NCBI GenBank assembly: GCA_954871525.1
Contig: OX940861.1
Coordinates: forward strand, 41,677,201 to 41,741,200
Reading direction: 5' to 3'
Source of the DNA: Parietaria judaica
Taxonomy: Eukaryota > Streptophyta > Magnoliopsida > Rosales > Urticaceae
DNA length: 64,000 nt
Made by a program: the position numbers and the translations under genes. Shown here one piece after another: positions 21,436 through 33,164 of this stretch. The stretch's first letter is position 1. Each line of letters opens with the position of its first letter. The notes under the pieces were generated by a model, which was not told the origin of the DNA, made no database searches, and saw nothing but the letters and a program-made list of their open reading frames with translations.

Positions 21436-22090
21436 TTTGATTTTTGAAACACTGTTTGGTTAGTTTTTTGTTAATTTGTGGTTGAATATAAATGAAAAAA
21501 AATACAATAAAACACAATTTATGTTACTAAAAAGAAAGTTTGTTTTATTTGAAAGTAATATATATTAATTTTATGTTTAAAAAATATTTGCCATATAATA
21601 CAAAAAGTTATTCATATTTCATGACTCTAATTACATGTTTAAATAATGTAATATATAGTAAATATTCCGTTCAAGAGTTTATATCATTGTAATTAAGTTA
21701 GTATTTAATAATATACATAATTTAAGTATATTTGTTAATATGATAGTAATATCATTGAAATTTATTATTATATATAAAAATGATTTTAATAATTTATTAT
21801 ATAAGTTAATTTCATAGTTATTATCTTATTATAAATAGTACAATAATATAATAGAATGATAATATATTATTATTGTTTTATTTTGTACTATATTGAGTTG
21901 GAAGACCAAAGACAGAAAACAAGTTCAAGTCGTTTTCTGTTTTTCTTCATTAAAATTTCAGTGGTATGCGAGACCGGTCTCGAAAAACAGAGACATCTGG
22001 CAACCAAACGTGGTCTGCGAAACCAATATGACACTGTTTGAAACCAAAACCAGAAACTGGTCTCGGAGACCATAACCAAACGCCTCGTAA

Positions 22091-23071
22091 AAGATCTAAA
22101 ACCGGTTTTTCAGTTCTAAAAAATATGCAAAGCGAATATTCCGAATGTTTTTGCAAAATTGGAATCTGTATTCCAAACTTTAAGATTAGTTTTAATATGA
22201 ACCTCAATGTATGACAATCAATAAAACATTTGCACGTGTCCAAACGAGAAAAGTGGCAAATCAACTAGTTGATTGCTATTAATCAAAAAGAGCAAATGAC
22301 AAGACACATTAAGCAAATCAAATATGTGAGAGAAAGCGGCTTATTGAAAAAATGTGGCGTTCGATTTATTCACGCTTTAATTATCACTTCCTTTTTTTTT
22401 CAAAGAGACGAAGATGTTAGGTTTTGAATAAATGCATGTACTAATAAAAAGAAAAATTATCTTATGGTTGCGTCATACAAAACCCTAAGATGGACTCGTA
22501 TGCCAATTATATAATATAGGATCGACTTCATATATTTTTTATTATTATTATTTTATCGACTTCATATTTTGATTTATGGTGATGGTGGTATAAATTTAAA
22601 TTTTTTTACGGTCAAAATTCTTAATGTTTATTATTTATTTTTATCAAAATTCATTTTACTTTTCTATTGATTTTTAAAAATGTTTGAACGTGCAGTTAAC
22701 AAAATTTTCTCTCCCTCTCTCTTTTCTTTCACAAGTCACAGCTGTCCAAGATTAAAAGGCGCATCTAAGGTTTGTTAAATCAATTACAAAAATAAATGGT
22801 GAAAAATTGTGAACATTAGAACTTACGTTGTGAACAAAAGATTGGATTTATACCGCTATTAACCTTAATAGATTGGATTTATACCATTATAAAAATAAAA
22901 TTACTGGATGCCTATACTATAACCTTAATATATCTATATGTTAATTTATATTTTATAGCACTATAAATCATTGGATACTTATACCGCTATTAACCCTAAT
23001 ATATATATTTATATTTTTGGACATGCGTATGTTTATAAGTATTTCACTTTCTTCACATATATTTGTCTTAA

Positions 23072-23104
<33 letters not shown>

Positions 23105-23274
23105 ACAAAGAGGAAAGCACTCGAAGCTAGGCGTTTGACTAGACGGCCAAGACAAAAACCAACTCTGATCAGCCGGCGAGGTATTGCTTTAAATTAAACC
23201 CACTTCTAATTATTCCGAGAGATTTCTGACTTTTGCTTTTCTTTCATTCTAAGCAAGTGTTACACATACTTCTA
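22091..23274. other. upstream region of the WRI3-like gene
   Basis: AT-rich. Three echoes of 'ttggatttataccgctattaacc' occur between 22843 and 23000. A (GA)14 run at 23072-23099 and a CT-rich leader precede the start codon. I see no gene. Confidence 0.45.
23072..23099. repeat. (AG)14 microsatellite in the leader of the WRI3-like gene
   Basis: Pure run about 175 bases upstream of the ATG. GA repeats in plant promoters and leaders can bind BBR/BPC-type factors, which is an inference here. Confidence 0.9.
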
Positions 23275-26200
23275 ATGGCAAAGGTCTCGCGGAGGAGGCA
23301 GAAAAGCGCAACACCGACGAGCAACGACGACACTACTAATGCCACTATAATAAAGGCAAAGAGAACGCGCAAGAGCGTGCCACGGCAGTCTCCGCCACAA
23401 CGGAGCTCTATCTATAGAGGTGTCACTAGGTATATATATTTAAGCTATACCTTGTAATATATATAGCTTAATAGCTCATCTTAATAATATATAATTTTTG
23501 TTTGTGGTCATATAAAGAAAATATTGCTTTACAGACATCGATGGACAGGTCGTTATGAAGCTCATTTGTGGGATAAAAATTGTTGGAATGATTCACAAAA
23601 CAAGAAAGGAAGACAAGGTAACGAATCATTTCTTTCTCTTACGATTTTCTGTATTTTTATTCAATTTTATCTTCATAGTTTTTTTTTTTTTTTTAATAGT
23701 ATTTGACAACTATCTGATATGATGAACATGTTCAATATTTCTGATGATAATGGTGGAACCAACTGGCAAAATCTAATGCAGTATATTTAGGTATGTTATT
23801 ACTAGCTCTCAACTCTTTATTTTTTGCTCAGTAATTTTTTTTATTTAATAATAATAATATATTATATATAGGGATAATTGCGGCAAAAGTACCTACCTAG
23901 AGTATTCGAAATAGTGCAACATTATATTCTCCAAGCTTCTAATTAATTGCTGAATACATACTAAAGTCGTGCAATTTGCATTTTCAGTTCGTTTCATCCC
24001 GTGTAAATCCATTAGCGTTAAGACATTTACACGTGTATGTCTTAAATTGGTAGTAATTTTCTTACGTGTCACTTTAAATTTTCGTCCTTCAGTTTGAAAA
24101 GTGAGAAAAAAAATGTTTCATTTGTATATATAACGTTAAGCGGAAGAAACTAATTCAAAATACAAATTTCACGATTTTGAGCAATTATTGATCAATACAT
24201 TTGAAGGCCTGATAGTATGCCGCGCTATTTTAAACAATTTTGGGTATTTTATGGCAATTATTCATATCACATCATTATATTTACATGTTCTTTATGTCTA
24301 TGGACTACTCTTCTATCCTTCGTTGTCTTTTGTATATATATATATAATTTTTTTTTTTTAATATATGATCTTAGACTGAGTCATGAATAAATATGTGAAG
24401 TGCATTTATTCAATTTGTACTAGTAAGTGAGATGATTTTATTCCCATAGGAGCATATGATGATGAGGAGGCTGCAGCACATGCATATGACTTGGCAGCAT
24501 TGAAGTATTGGGGACATCACACTATTCTCAACTTTCCCGTAAATTATTTTCTCAACTAATTCTTTAAGAATAATTGCGGTAAAAGTACTTAAAATTCATT
24601 TCACTTATTAAATCCCAAAACTGCAAAATTTGAGTTTTTGAACGATTGATTTCGTCTCACATGTCTCCGTTATATTGAGTTTCTTTCACTAGTAGTACAA
24701 CTAAGAAATATAATCATTTTTCATGTTTTGAGATTTCTTATTTAATAAATACTTTAATTTGAAGTGTATATATATATGTATGTAAATGATGAACGCAAAT
24801 TTTTGGATTTGAGTATTTAGTCAGTGCAATTATCCCATTCTTCTATCTTTATACTTCATATAGATTTTTAAGATTTTCTTACGTTGATTTATGTTCATAT
24901 ACATATTAATATATTAATCATCATCCTGAAATTTAGCAACTGATTTCTGTGTTTTGATGAATGCAATGTAGCTATCAACGTATGAAGAAGAGCTGAAAGA
25001 AATAGATAGTCAATCAAGAGAAGAATATATTGGATCCTTAAGGAGGTGCCATTACTTATTTATTTATTTATTTATTATAGTCAATATTTGTGTATAACGT
25101 GTCCAAGATTTCTTAATTGTTTCAATACGCTTATATATTTCGTGTAATTTTTATGTAGAAAAAGTAGCGGATTTTCTCGAGGTGTTTCAAAATATAGAGG
25201 AGTGGCAAGGTACGCATTATGGTTACTAAATAAGTAGACTTTCAGAAAATTAAAAACAATAAATTTCCAATATTATTTGAAATAGTAATCGAACATATAT
25301 ACTCTCTAGTCTACAACATCTAATCCTCAAATTATAAATGGAAACGTCTTGTCAAGTTATTACAACCTCATCACTCATGCATATGAATAATTTATACATA
25401 TGCATGTCTATCCATCTGCATAACAGATATGTTTGAAAAACAGCATATTACATATATCTATAGATATATAAATATTTTATTTCTTTCTATTTTTTTTTTT
25501 CAAATAAATGACGAGTATTAATTTAAAAAATGTTTAGACATCACCATAATGGAAGGTGGGAAGCAAGAATAGGCAGAGTATTTGGGAACAAGTATCTCTA
25601 CCTTGGAACATACGGTAATTTCTATTGCTCCCTTATTTATTTATAATAATATCTTGAAGTAAAATCGTTCTACCCAAAATGATACATGAGTATAAATGGA
25701 CATTTAGTGCATGGATTCTTCAAGATGTGTGTGTGTGTGATGAATCAATTGGAAATTTGAAGGTCCAAAGTCTTTAAGGGGAAAATGAAGGCATAAGTAC
25801 CTAAAGTCTTTCAAAAGTGATATTAAATTATTTTTTTGTGGCAAAAGTTGTCAAACTCTTACTTTGTGTATTCCGTCATATTTTCGTCCAGAATTGCGCC
25901 ACGTATCAAATTTTTAAGCCCATTGAACATACCATTGTTTATCATTAATAAATCAATTTTTCAATTTTTTAATTAAAAATGATATATTTAATAGTTTTAC
26001 AAACATGACACGTGATGCGGTTAGGGTGGAAACATGATGGAAGACACAAAACAAGAGTTTGACAACTTTCGCCACAAAAAAAGAATGAAAACTTAATGTC
26101 AACTTTTTCAAAGACTTTGAGTACTTAAATTGTCATTTTCCCACTCTTTAATAACGTACAACTTTGTTATAATCGCATAGAACCACAACAACTAATAACA

Positions 26201-27578
26201 ACCAACAGAAGTATTCATAATAATATTGTCTCTATTGCTTTCTAAAAAAGTAGTTGAACTTGAACATATTACCATAAAATCCATCTCCTAAGTATATATA
26301 TTATATACGCAATCAAATCAATTTGGTTGGGTTGTAGATCACCAAACCTCAACTGCTTGGTCAGCTATTTAAGAATTCATTCAAACTTTTTATTCTTCAA
26401 TTAAAACCGTTCTTTCTCACCAAATATTTGTAGCACCTTAAATTCATGTAACCACTATTTTCTTATTTATTTTGAGGACACGTGTAGTTGAGAGAGAGAT
26501 CTTCCTTACGTATTTTAAATTATTTGGCCAAAATAATTTAGCTAATTAGATCAACGACGTGATATATATTTTATATAAAAGAACACGTCTCTTTTTTTCT
26601 TACCCTAAACACCATTTAGACTATAAATTATATATTAATTAATATATCATATATTGAAGTTTCTATTATATATAAGAAACATGTTTTTCTTCTAAGATAG
26701 AATTCTATTATGTATTTTTTAAGCGGGACTTAGCACCTTTTATCTAAGACCAACCTATTCATTAATATTTTGAGTGATGAGTTAAGTGCCCTAAAATAAA
26801 TAAAATTATATATTTTATTAGTAAGAATATCATTGAACATTATTTTAATAGAAACATCTCATAATAATTTAAACAAACTTAATATTATTTTTTTTTTATC
26901 TTGAACTCTTACAATTATTCGGTACGGCCTGCTTTTATCCGTAAAATCGTAACTTACGTATGAAATGAGATACACTCAAGTCATACGCCATATATGAAAT
27001 TGAAAATACACTCTTTGTAAGAAAATATTATGTACTTATGTCGAGATTTTGTAGCTACGCAAGAGGAAGCGGCCACGGCATATGACATGGCAGCGATTGA
27101 GTACCGTGGACTTAATGCGGTCACAAACTTTGACCTCAGCCGCTATATCAAATGTTTGCGTCCAAATGACCAAAACAACCCTAGTGATGTCCAACGCCAA
27201 CCAAGTCCCAGCGGAGACGTGACCGTTGACTCAGAGCCTCTGAACCCTACCCCTAATCCTAACCCTAATGAGCATAACGAAGAAGTCGGATCATCGAAGC
27301 GTTGTCGAGGCCGGAGCTCGGCCTCTTCGGCGCTAGGGCTTCTGCTACAGTCGGCTAAGTTCAAAGAAATGTTGGAGAGGACTTCAGCAGCGTCCGCGAG
27401 TCTCGAGGAAGAGCCACCACGCAGCGGGGGCCGGAGCTTCCCGAAGTACATTCAGACGTATTTCGATGGTCAAGACTCCGGTAGCTACACCGACGGAGAT
27501 GATGTTCTCTTTGGGGATTTGGGAAGCAATTTTGCCACACCTATTACTTTCCATTGTGGACAAGTCCTACAAGATTAA
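23275..27578 (+). CDS. WRI3: AP2-family transcription factor, WRI3/ADAP-like, 8 exons, 353 aa
   Basis: Double-AP2 nuclear DNA-binding protein. WRINKLED factors activate glycolytic and fatty-acid synthesis genes; WRI3 is linked to cutin and lipid supply, and ADAP to ABA responses. Exons: 23275-23429, 23535-23617, 23782-23790, 24450-24538, 24972-25046 (end may be 25045), 25159-25209, 25538-25614, 27055-27578; all phases agree. The 9-bp exon 3 encodes VYL of AP2 repeat 1, a known feature of this family. AP2 repeat 1 is about residues 46-113 ([19 protein letters not shown]), the linker is [13 protein letters not shown], and repeat 2 is about 148-206 ([20 protein letters not shown]). The tail ends with [11 protein letters not shown], typical of the WRI3/WRI4 side rather than WRI1. 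Introns 3, 4 and 7 carry MITEs. Confidence 0.93.
23782..23790 (+). other. 9-bp microexon of the WRI3-like gene
   Basis: TATATTTAG between aatgcag and gtatgt. With the last base of exon 2 it completes Val-Tyr-Leu and keeps the phase for exon 4. Without it the first AP2 domain loses three conserved residues. Confidence 0.93.
23874..24261. mobile_element. MITE in WRI3-like intron 3 ('gcaaaagtacc' family)
   Basis: The left edge ataattgcggcaaaagtacc pairs with the right edge gggtattttatggcaattat read in reverse. About 390 bp, no coding capacity. No clear target duplication. Confidence 0.6.
24570..24833. mobile_element. MITE in WRI3-like intron 4 (same family)
   Basis: The left edge taattgcggtaaaagtactt pairs roughly with the right edge gagtatttagtcagtgcaatta read in reverse. 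About 264 bp, decayed. Confidence 0.5.
25778..26144. mobile_element. MITE in WRI3-like intron 7 (same family), with flanking repeat
   Basis: The left end ggggaaaatgaaggcataag and the right end, in reverse gtgggaaaatgacaatttaa, share about 35 bp of inverted similarity including agtac...aaagtcttt. Both sides are flanked by tctttaa (25771-25777 and 26145-26151), a candidate 7-9-bp target duplication that would suit a Mutator-type MITE. It sits in the 1440-bp last intron. Confidence 0.65.
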
Positions 27579-28114
27579 TGTAGAAAATATTGAAAGGCTT
27601 CATGAAGGTAGTATATTGCGATCTTGGGTTCTTGAATATTAAAAATATGATTTTTTTCGGTAATTAGTTTGAGCAAATAAGAATTTTAAAGACACAGCTT
27701 TGAGGCATATTCTTTTTTATTTTTGTGATTTTTAATCTATGAATATGGAAGAAGATAATTTGATGTATCTTTCTGGTTAATTACATTTTTCATATTCATG
27801 TAGATCAAGAGACGGAGGTATTCATTGAGAATTTAGCAATTGTTTGTTGGATTATTAGGGGCAAAAGTACCCAAGTAAAATAGAAATAGAAAGGCATAGA
27901 GTAAAAAATTTGTGGCAGAAGTATCTACGTTCTAATTTTTGGAAAATTGTTAGAATTCCATCTATATTGACGTTAACCATGTCAACTCGCCTGCCACGTG
28001 TCAATTTTTTACATTTAAACACATTTTAGGGTTACTAGCTACAAAAGTACCCAAGTATTTTGGAAATGGGCGGCATGGAGCCAACTTAAAATAATTGTGG
28101 CAAAAGTAACTAAG
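27579..28114. other. 3' flank of the WRI3-like gene and left half of a MITE
   Basis: From about 27855 the 'ggcaaaagtaccca' family recurs (27859, 28035, 28097), with attccatct...gacgttaac. The copia element below has inserted into it; its right half resumes at 32822. Confidence 0.5.
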
Positions 28115-28294
28115 TGATAGAATATATAAAAATATATACAGTAATCTTTTACTGATTTTGTATATAATTAGATATTATTTGCTATGATTTGGTACCATAA
28201 CTCCAGCCATGATTTATGCTTGTATAGCTGGTTGTGAGACTGCATATATTGTATTGTTCAATCACGTAATACGACAGGGATTCATCCTCTTTCA
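28115..28294 (+). repeat. 5' LTR of the young copia element
   Basis: 180 bp, TG...CA ends. It carries a TATA-rich start (aatatataaaaatatata) and is identical to the 3' LTR. Confidence 0.95.
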
Positions 28295-28307
28295 TGGTAT
28301 CAGAGCC
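28295..28307 (+). other. primer binding site (tRNA-iMet type)
   Basis: TGGTATCAGAGCC immediately follows the LTR with no spacer. Confidence 0.93.
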
Positions 28308-28396
28308 TAGGGCTTCTCTCCTCTCTCACATTTTCTTTTCCTCTGTGTCTATCTCTCTCATTCAATTTCTCTTCATCTTCTAGCCACCTCAAAATC

Positions 28397-31300
28397 ATGT
28401 CGAGCACAAAATCAACATTTCATCCTGCTCTTGTTGTTTCTAATATCAAGACTCACATCTCAATCACTCTTGAAATGGAGAACGTTCAATATACAACATG
28501 GGCAGAGCTCTTTAAAATTCATTGTCGATCCCATAAAGTTCTTCACCACATAATTCCACCGACAACTGGTACGATAAAGGAGCCGACTACCGATGAAGAA
28601 AAGGAATTATGGAGTACTCTTGATGCAACAGTTCTTCAATGGATTTATGCCACCATTTCCACCGACTTGCTACACACAATTCTCGAACCCGACTCAACAG
28701 CCAAAGAAGCTTGAAATCGCTTGCGTGAAATTTTTCAAGACAACAAACACTCCCGTGCTGTAACACTTGAGCAGGAATTCTCAAATACTGTTATGGCTGA
28801 TTTCTCTAATGCCTCTGCATATTGTCAACAGCTCAACGTTTTGGCCGATCAACTCAAGAACGTTGGAGCGCCGGTAACCAACAATCGGCTCGTCTTACAA
28901 ATGGTTGCTGGTCTCACAACGGCTTACAACGGTGTTGGTACGCTTATCCGTCAAAGCAACCCTCTTCCTCCCTTTTATCAAGCTCGTTCAATGCTCATAC
29001 TGGAAGAAGCCGGTCTCACTAAAAAGGCCGCTACCGCCACTGATTCCGGCATGATTGCCACTTCGTCCAATGAGCCCGATGAACAAGCGTCTTTTTCGGA
29101 TCCTACATCACATCATCGTACTACACAAGGCCCAAACCGCAATAATGGTGGTAAATACAAAGGCGGTGGTCGTGGCAGTGACAAGATCAATGGTCGAGGT
29201 AACAGCAATAACGGTGGAAACCGAGGCGGCAGGTAATGGCAGCCTCGTCCAATGCGGCAACAACAAGCCCCGTGGGGTAATGGTGTGCAGCAGTGGCCTT
29301 GGCAATGGCCATGGGCTATACCACCTTGTCCATATCCATCTTCTTCTTGGACAAGGCCTGTTCAACCCCCGAGGCCCCCACACCAGTCTGGCATTCTTGG
29401 TCCACGTCCCCAACAAGCCTACTCTGCAACCTCTACAGACATTGAAGCTGCAATGCACACACTTGGGCTAACTCCACCAGATGCAAACTGGTATATGGAC
29501 TCTGGAGCCACGTCTCATATGACTTCTTCACAAGGTAATCTCTCGTCTTATTTTAATTTGAGCAATAATCGCGGCATAGTTGTCGGAAATGGTCATTCAA
29601 TTTCAATTCGTGGTTATGGTCATACACACTTGTCTCCTCCAAATCCACCTTTAAACTTAAAAAATGTCCTCCATGCTCCTCATTTGATCAAAAACTTAGT
29701 TTCAGTTAGAAAATTTACTACTGACAACTCTGTTTCTGTTGAATTCGATCCTTATGGTTTTTCTGTTAAGAATTTTCAGACGGGGCAACGACTAATGAGA
29801 TGTGATAGTCGAGGCGAGCTTTATCCTATAACCACCAACACAGCCTTAAATCGAGCACACTCACCATCAACTTTTGCAGCTTTAGCACCTTCTTTGTGGC
29901 ACGAGCGTTTGGGTCATCCAGGAGCATCTATTTTAGAGTCTCTTAGGCAAAATAAACTCATCGAGTGTAATAAAATTGTCAATTCTCATGTTTGTCACTC
30001 ATGTCCTCTTGGAAAACAAGTTAAACTTCCTTTTTATGCTTCTAATTCATCTACTCTGTTGCCTTTTGATATTATTCATAGTGATCTTTGGACATCACCT
30101 GTTTGGAGCTCTTCAAGTCATCGTTATTATATTATATTATTAGATGATCACTCTAATTTTTTATGGACTTTTCCTTTGTCCAACAAGTCACAAGTATTTT
30201 CCACTTTTTATCATTTCGAGCTCATATTCGCACTCAATTTGAACGCGAAATAAAAAATATTCAATGTGACAATGGGAAAGAATTCGACAATGGAAAATTT
30301 TGGGATTTTTGCAAAACTAATGGTATTTCTTTCCGCCTTTCTTGTCCTCATACCTCCTCCCAAAATGGTAAAGCCGAAAGAAAAATACGAACTATTAATA
30401 ATATCATTCGTACCCTTCTTGCTCATGCTTCTTTACCTCCAAATTTTTGGCATCATGCTCTTCAAATGGCCACATATATTCTTAACATACTTCCGAGTAA
30501 ACAATTAGCCCATCAATCTCCTCTCCAAATTTTGTACTTAAAAGATCCTTCTTACTCTCATCTTCGAGTGTTCGGGTGCCTATGCTATCCTCTTTTCCCT
30601 TCTACATCCATACATAAGCTTCAAGCTCGTTCTACTCCATGTGTGTTTATGGGATATCCTTCTAATCATCGTGGTTATAAATGTTACGATTTGTCTTCTA
30701 ATAAAATCATCATTAGTCGTCACGTAATCTTTGACGAAGCAACCTTTCCATTTGCAAAATTGCATTTTCCTTCACCTACTACATATGATTTCCTCGATAG
30801 AAGTGTTCTTCCTTATTTGGCTCATCAAATACACTCTCAGATTGATGCCAATATCATCGAGCCTAACCAGCCTATGCCTCAATCTCCTCCTCTTCAAAAT
30901 GTCACTGCCCAGCCACCTATTCTTGAAAGCACACCACTTATTTCTCCATCTTCCTGTGGACAACACACATCAAGCCCAAACATAATCCAGCCCTCTCCAA
31001 TTCCAAACCCACGCATGGTCACTCGTAGTCAACATGGAATTTTTAAACCGAATCCCAAGTACGGCTTGCATACTCATGTTACTATCTCACCTCTCCCTCG
31101 TAATCTCGTGTATGCACTTAATGACCCGAATTGGAAAATGGCTATGGATGATGAATATAATGCTCTTATTAAAAATAAGACTTGGGATTTGGTACCTCGT
31201 CCTCGTGATGTTAACGTTATTCGGTCTTTGTGGATTTTTCGCCATAAAGTAAAATCTGATGGTTCTTTTGAGCGGTATAAAGCTCGTCTTGTTCGTGATG

Positions 31301-32709
31301 GAAAAACTCAACAGGTTGGCGTGGACTGTGGCGAAACTTTTAGTCCGGTGGTCAAACCGGCTACCATTCGCACCGTGCTAAGTTTGGCTATTTCTAAAAA
31401 ATGGCCTATTCATCAACTTGACGTTAAAAACGCTTTTCTACATGGCGACTTGAAGGAAACCGTATACATGCATCAACCTATGGGTTTTAGAGACCGAACA
31501 CATCCCGAATACGTTTGTTTGTTATTAAAATCGTTATATGGGCTCAAACAAGCTCCTAGAGCTTGGTACAAACGATTTGCAGATTATATGTCCACTATTG
31601 GCTTCTCTCACAGCATGTCTGATCATTCATTATTCATCTATCGTCACGGGAATAATATGGCATATATCCTTTTATATGTGGATGACATTATCTTAACTAC
31701 TTCCTCTGATGCTCTTCGGAAGTCTATTATGACTCTTCTCAGCTCAGAATTTTCTATGAAGGACTTGGGGCCACTAAGCTATTTTTTGGGAATAAGTGTT
31801 ACTCGTCATAGTGATGGTCTCTTTTTATCTCAGAGAAAATATGCAGAAGAAATTATAGAACGTGCTGGCATGTCATCGTGTAAACCTTCTCCCACACCAG
31901 TTGATACAAAAGCGAAACTCAGTGCTTCCTCTTGCTCACCATATGACGACCCCTCTCATTATCGTAGCCTTGCGGGAGCTCTACAGTATCTCACTTTCAC
32001 GAGGCCTGACATCTCTTATGCGGTACAACAAATTTGTTTATTCATGCATAACCCCATGGAGGAACACATGCTTGCGCTCAAACGCATTCTCCGCTATATA
32101 AAAGGCACTCTAGAGCACGGCTTGCATCTTTACCCATCTTCTACTTCCGCCCTGATCTCTTATACAGATGCTGATTGGGGTGGTTGTCCCGATACTCGAC
32201 GTTCCACTTCAGGTTATTGCGTCTTTCTTGGCGATAATCTTCTTTCTTGGTCTTCTAAACGACAAGCTACTGTCTCTAAGTCAAGTGCGGAAGCCGAATA
32301 CAGAGGTGTTACTAATGTAGTTTCTGAATCATGTTGGCTGCGAAATCTTCTTCTCGAACTTCATTGTCCTATACAAAAGGCTACGCTCGTTTACTGTGAC
32401 AATGTTAGTGCGATATATCTCTCCGGAAATCCCGTCCAACATCAACGCACTAAACACATTGAGATGGACATTCACTTTGTCTGTGAAAAGGTTGCTTGTG
32501 GAGAAGTACGTGTCTTACACGTGCCGTCGCGTCATCAAATCGCCGATATCTTCACCAAAGGTCTCCCGTTGGTTCTCTTTGAAGATTTTCGGGACAGTCT
32601 CTGCGTCCGCAAACCTCCCGCTCGACTGCGGGGGTGTGATAGAATATATAAAAATATATACAGTAATCTTTTACTGATTTTGTATATAATTAGATATTAT
32701 TTGCTATGA
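28397..32709 (+). pseudogene. copia gag-pol polyprotein with two nonsense codons and one frameshift
   Basis: Start ATG 28397. The gag domain is of the UBN2/retrotran-gag type, ending in a glycine/asparagine-rich tail ([12 protein letters not shown]) with no CCHC zinc knuckle, unlike the element at the left edge. Then follow protease (WYMDSGATSHMT), GAG-pre-integrase (LWHERLGHPGA...CHSC), integrase (HSDLW, CDNGKEFDN, HTSSQNGKAERKI), reverse transcriptase (QLDVKNAFLHGDL, YVDDIIL) and RNase H (YTDADWGG, SSAEAEYR). Breaks are TGA at 28712-28714, TAA at 29234-29236 (frame continues unchanged after both), and a one-base slip near the T run at 30205-30209 in the integrase. The rest of pol is open to 32709. 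It cannot make its own proteins but could be copied in trans. Confidence 0.93.
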
Positions 32710-32816
32710 TTTGGTACCATAACTCCAGCCATGATTTATGCTTGTATAGCTGGTTGTGAGACTGCATATATTGTATTGTTCAATCACGTAATACGACAGG
32801 GATTCATCCTCTTTCA
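32637..32816 (+). repeat. 3' LTR of the young copia element
   Basis: Identical to the 5' LTR. The last pol codons run into it. Followed by the ctaag duplication. Confidence 0.95.
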
Positions 32817-32821
32817 CTAAG

Positions 32822-33164
32822 TTTCACTTTTTTTTGTAGGAATGTTAGAATTCCATCCATTTTTTACATCCACCTTCGTTAAGTTAATGACGTCATTTTG
32901 ATCCATGGGACATGCTTAGAAAGAATGATATTGTGGTCGTATTTTTCATGTTAGTGTCCAAAAACAAGTTTTTTTGTTTGATATATGATGAAAGCATGGG
33001 ATTATTATGTAATGCATTGAGAGAGATTTTGATCCATGGGACATGAATTTTCCATTTCCTATTAAGATCAAGATTGAAAAGCATGAATGGCAGAAAGGGT
33101 TACAAAAAGAAAAGAGTAGCTTTTTGTTCAGAGGTTGAACAAAAAGACTTATTGATTGATCAGA
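32822..33164. other. right half of the interrupted MITE and 3' flank of the tubby-like gene
   Basis: aatgttagaattccatcc (32841 on) repeats the phrase at 27949, consistent with the MITE split by the copia insertion. Two copies of 'ttttgatccatgggacatg' lie at 32897-32915 and 33028-33046. No gene. Confidence 0.45.

Larger units (their letters stand above)
17724..22087. mobile_element. PIF/Harbinger-like non-autonomous element, split by the hAT insertion
   Basis: The left edge has ggcgtttggttaac (17727 on) and the right edge has ccataaccaaacgcc (to 22084), a 12-bp inverted match. Both edges are flanked by TAA (17721-17723 and 22088-22090), the target duplication of PIF/Harbinger and Tourist elements. 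Without the 3.6-kb hAT insert it would be about 0.77 kb. It has no transposase. Its interior is full of small palindromes such as gagaccggtctc near 21970. Confidence 0.65.
28115..32816 (+). mobile_element. full-length Ty1/copia retrotransposon, 4702 bp, very young but disabled
   Basis: Two 180-bp LTRs (28115-28294 and 32637-32816) are identical base for base, begin TGATAGAA and end CTCTTTCA. The element is flanked by ctaag (28110-28114 and 32817-32821), a 5-bp target duplication. The primer binding site follows the left LTR directly, and a G-rich polypurine tract (gcggggg) precedes the right LTR. Identical LTRs imply a recent insertion, yet the coding frame has three breaks (see the polyprotein entry). 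Confidence 0.96.

Noticed and set aside
29108..29458. 116-codon minus-strand open frame, and a plus frame at 29055-29471
   Set aside because: Both overlap the glycine/asparagine-rich gag tail of the copia element; the correct frame has clear gag and protease motifs.
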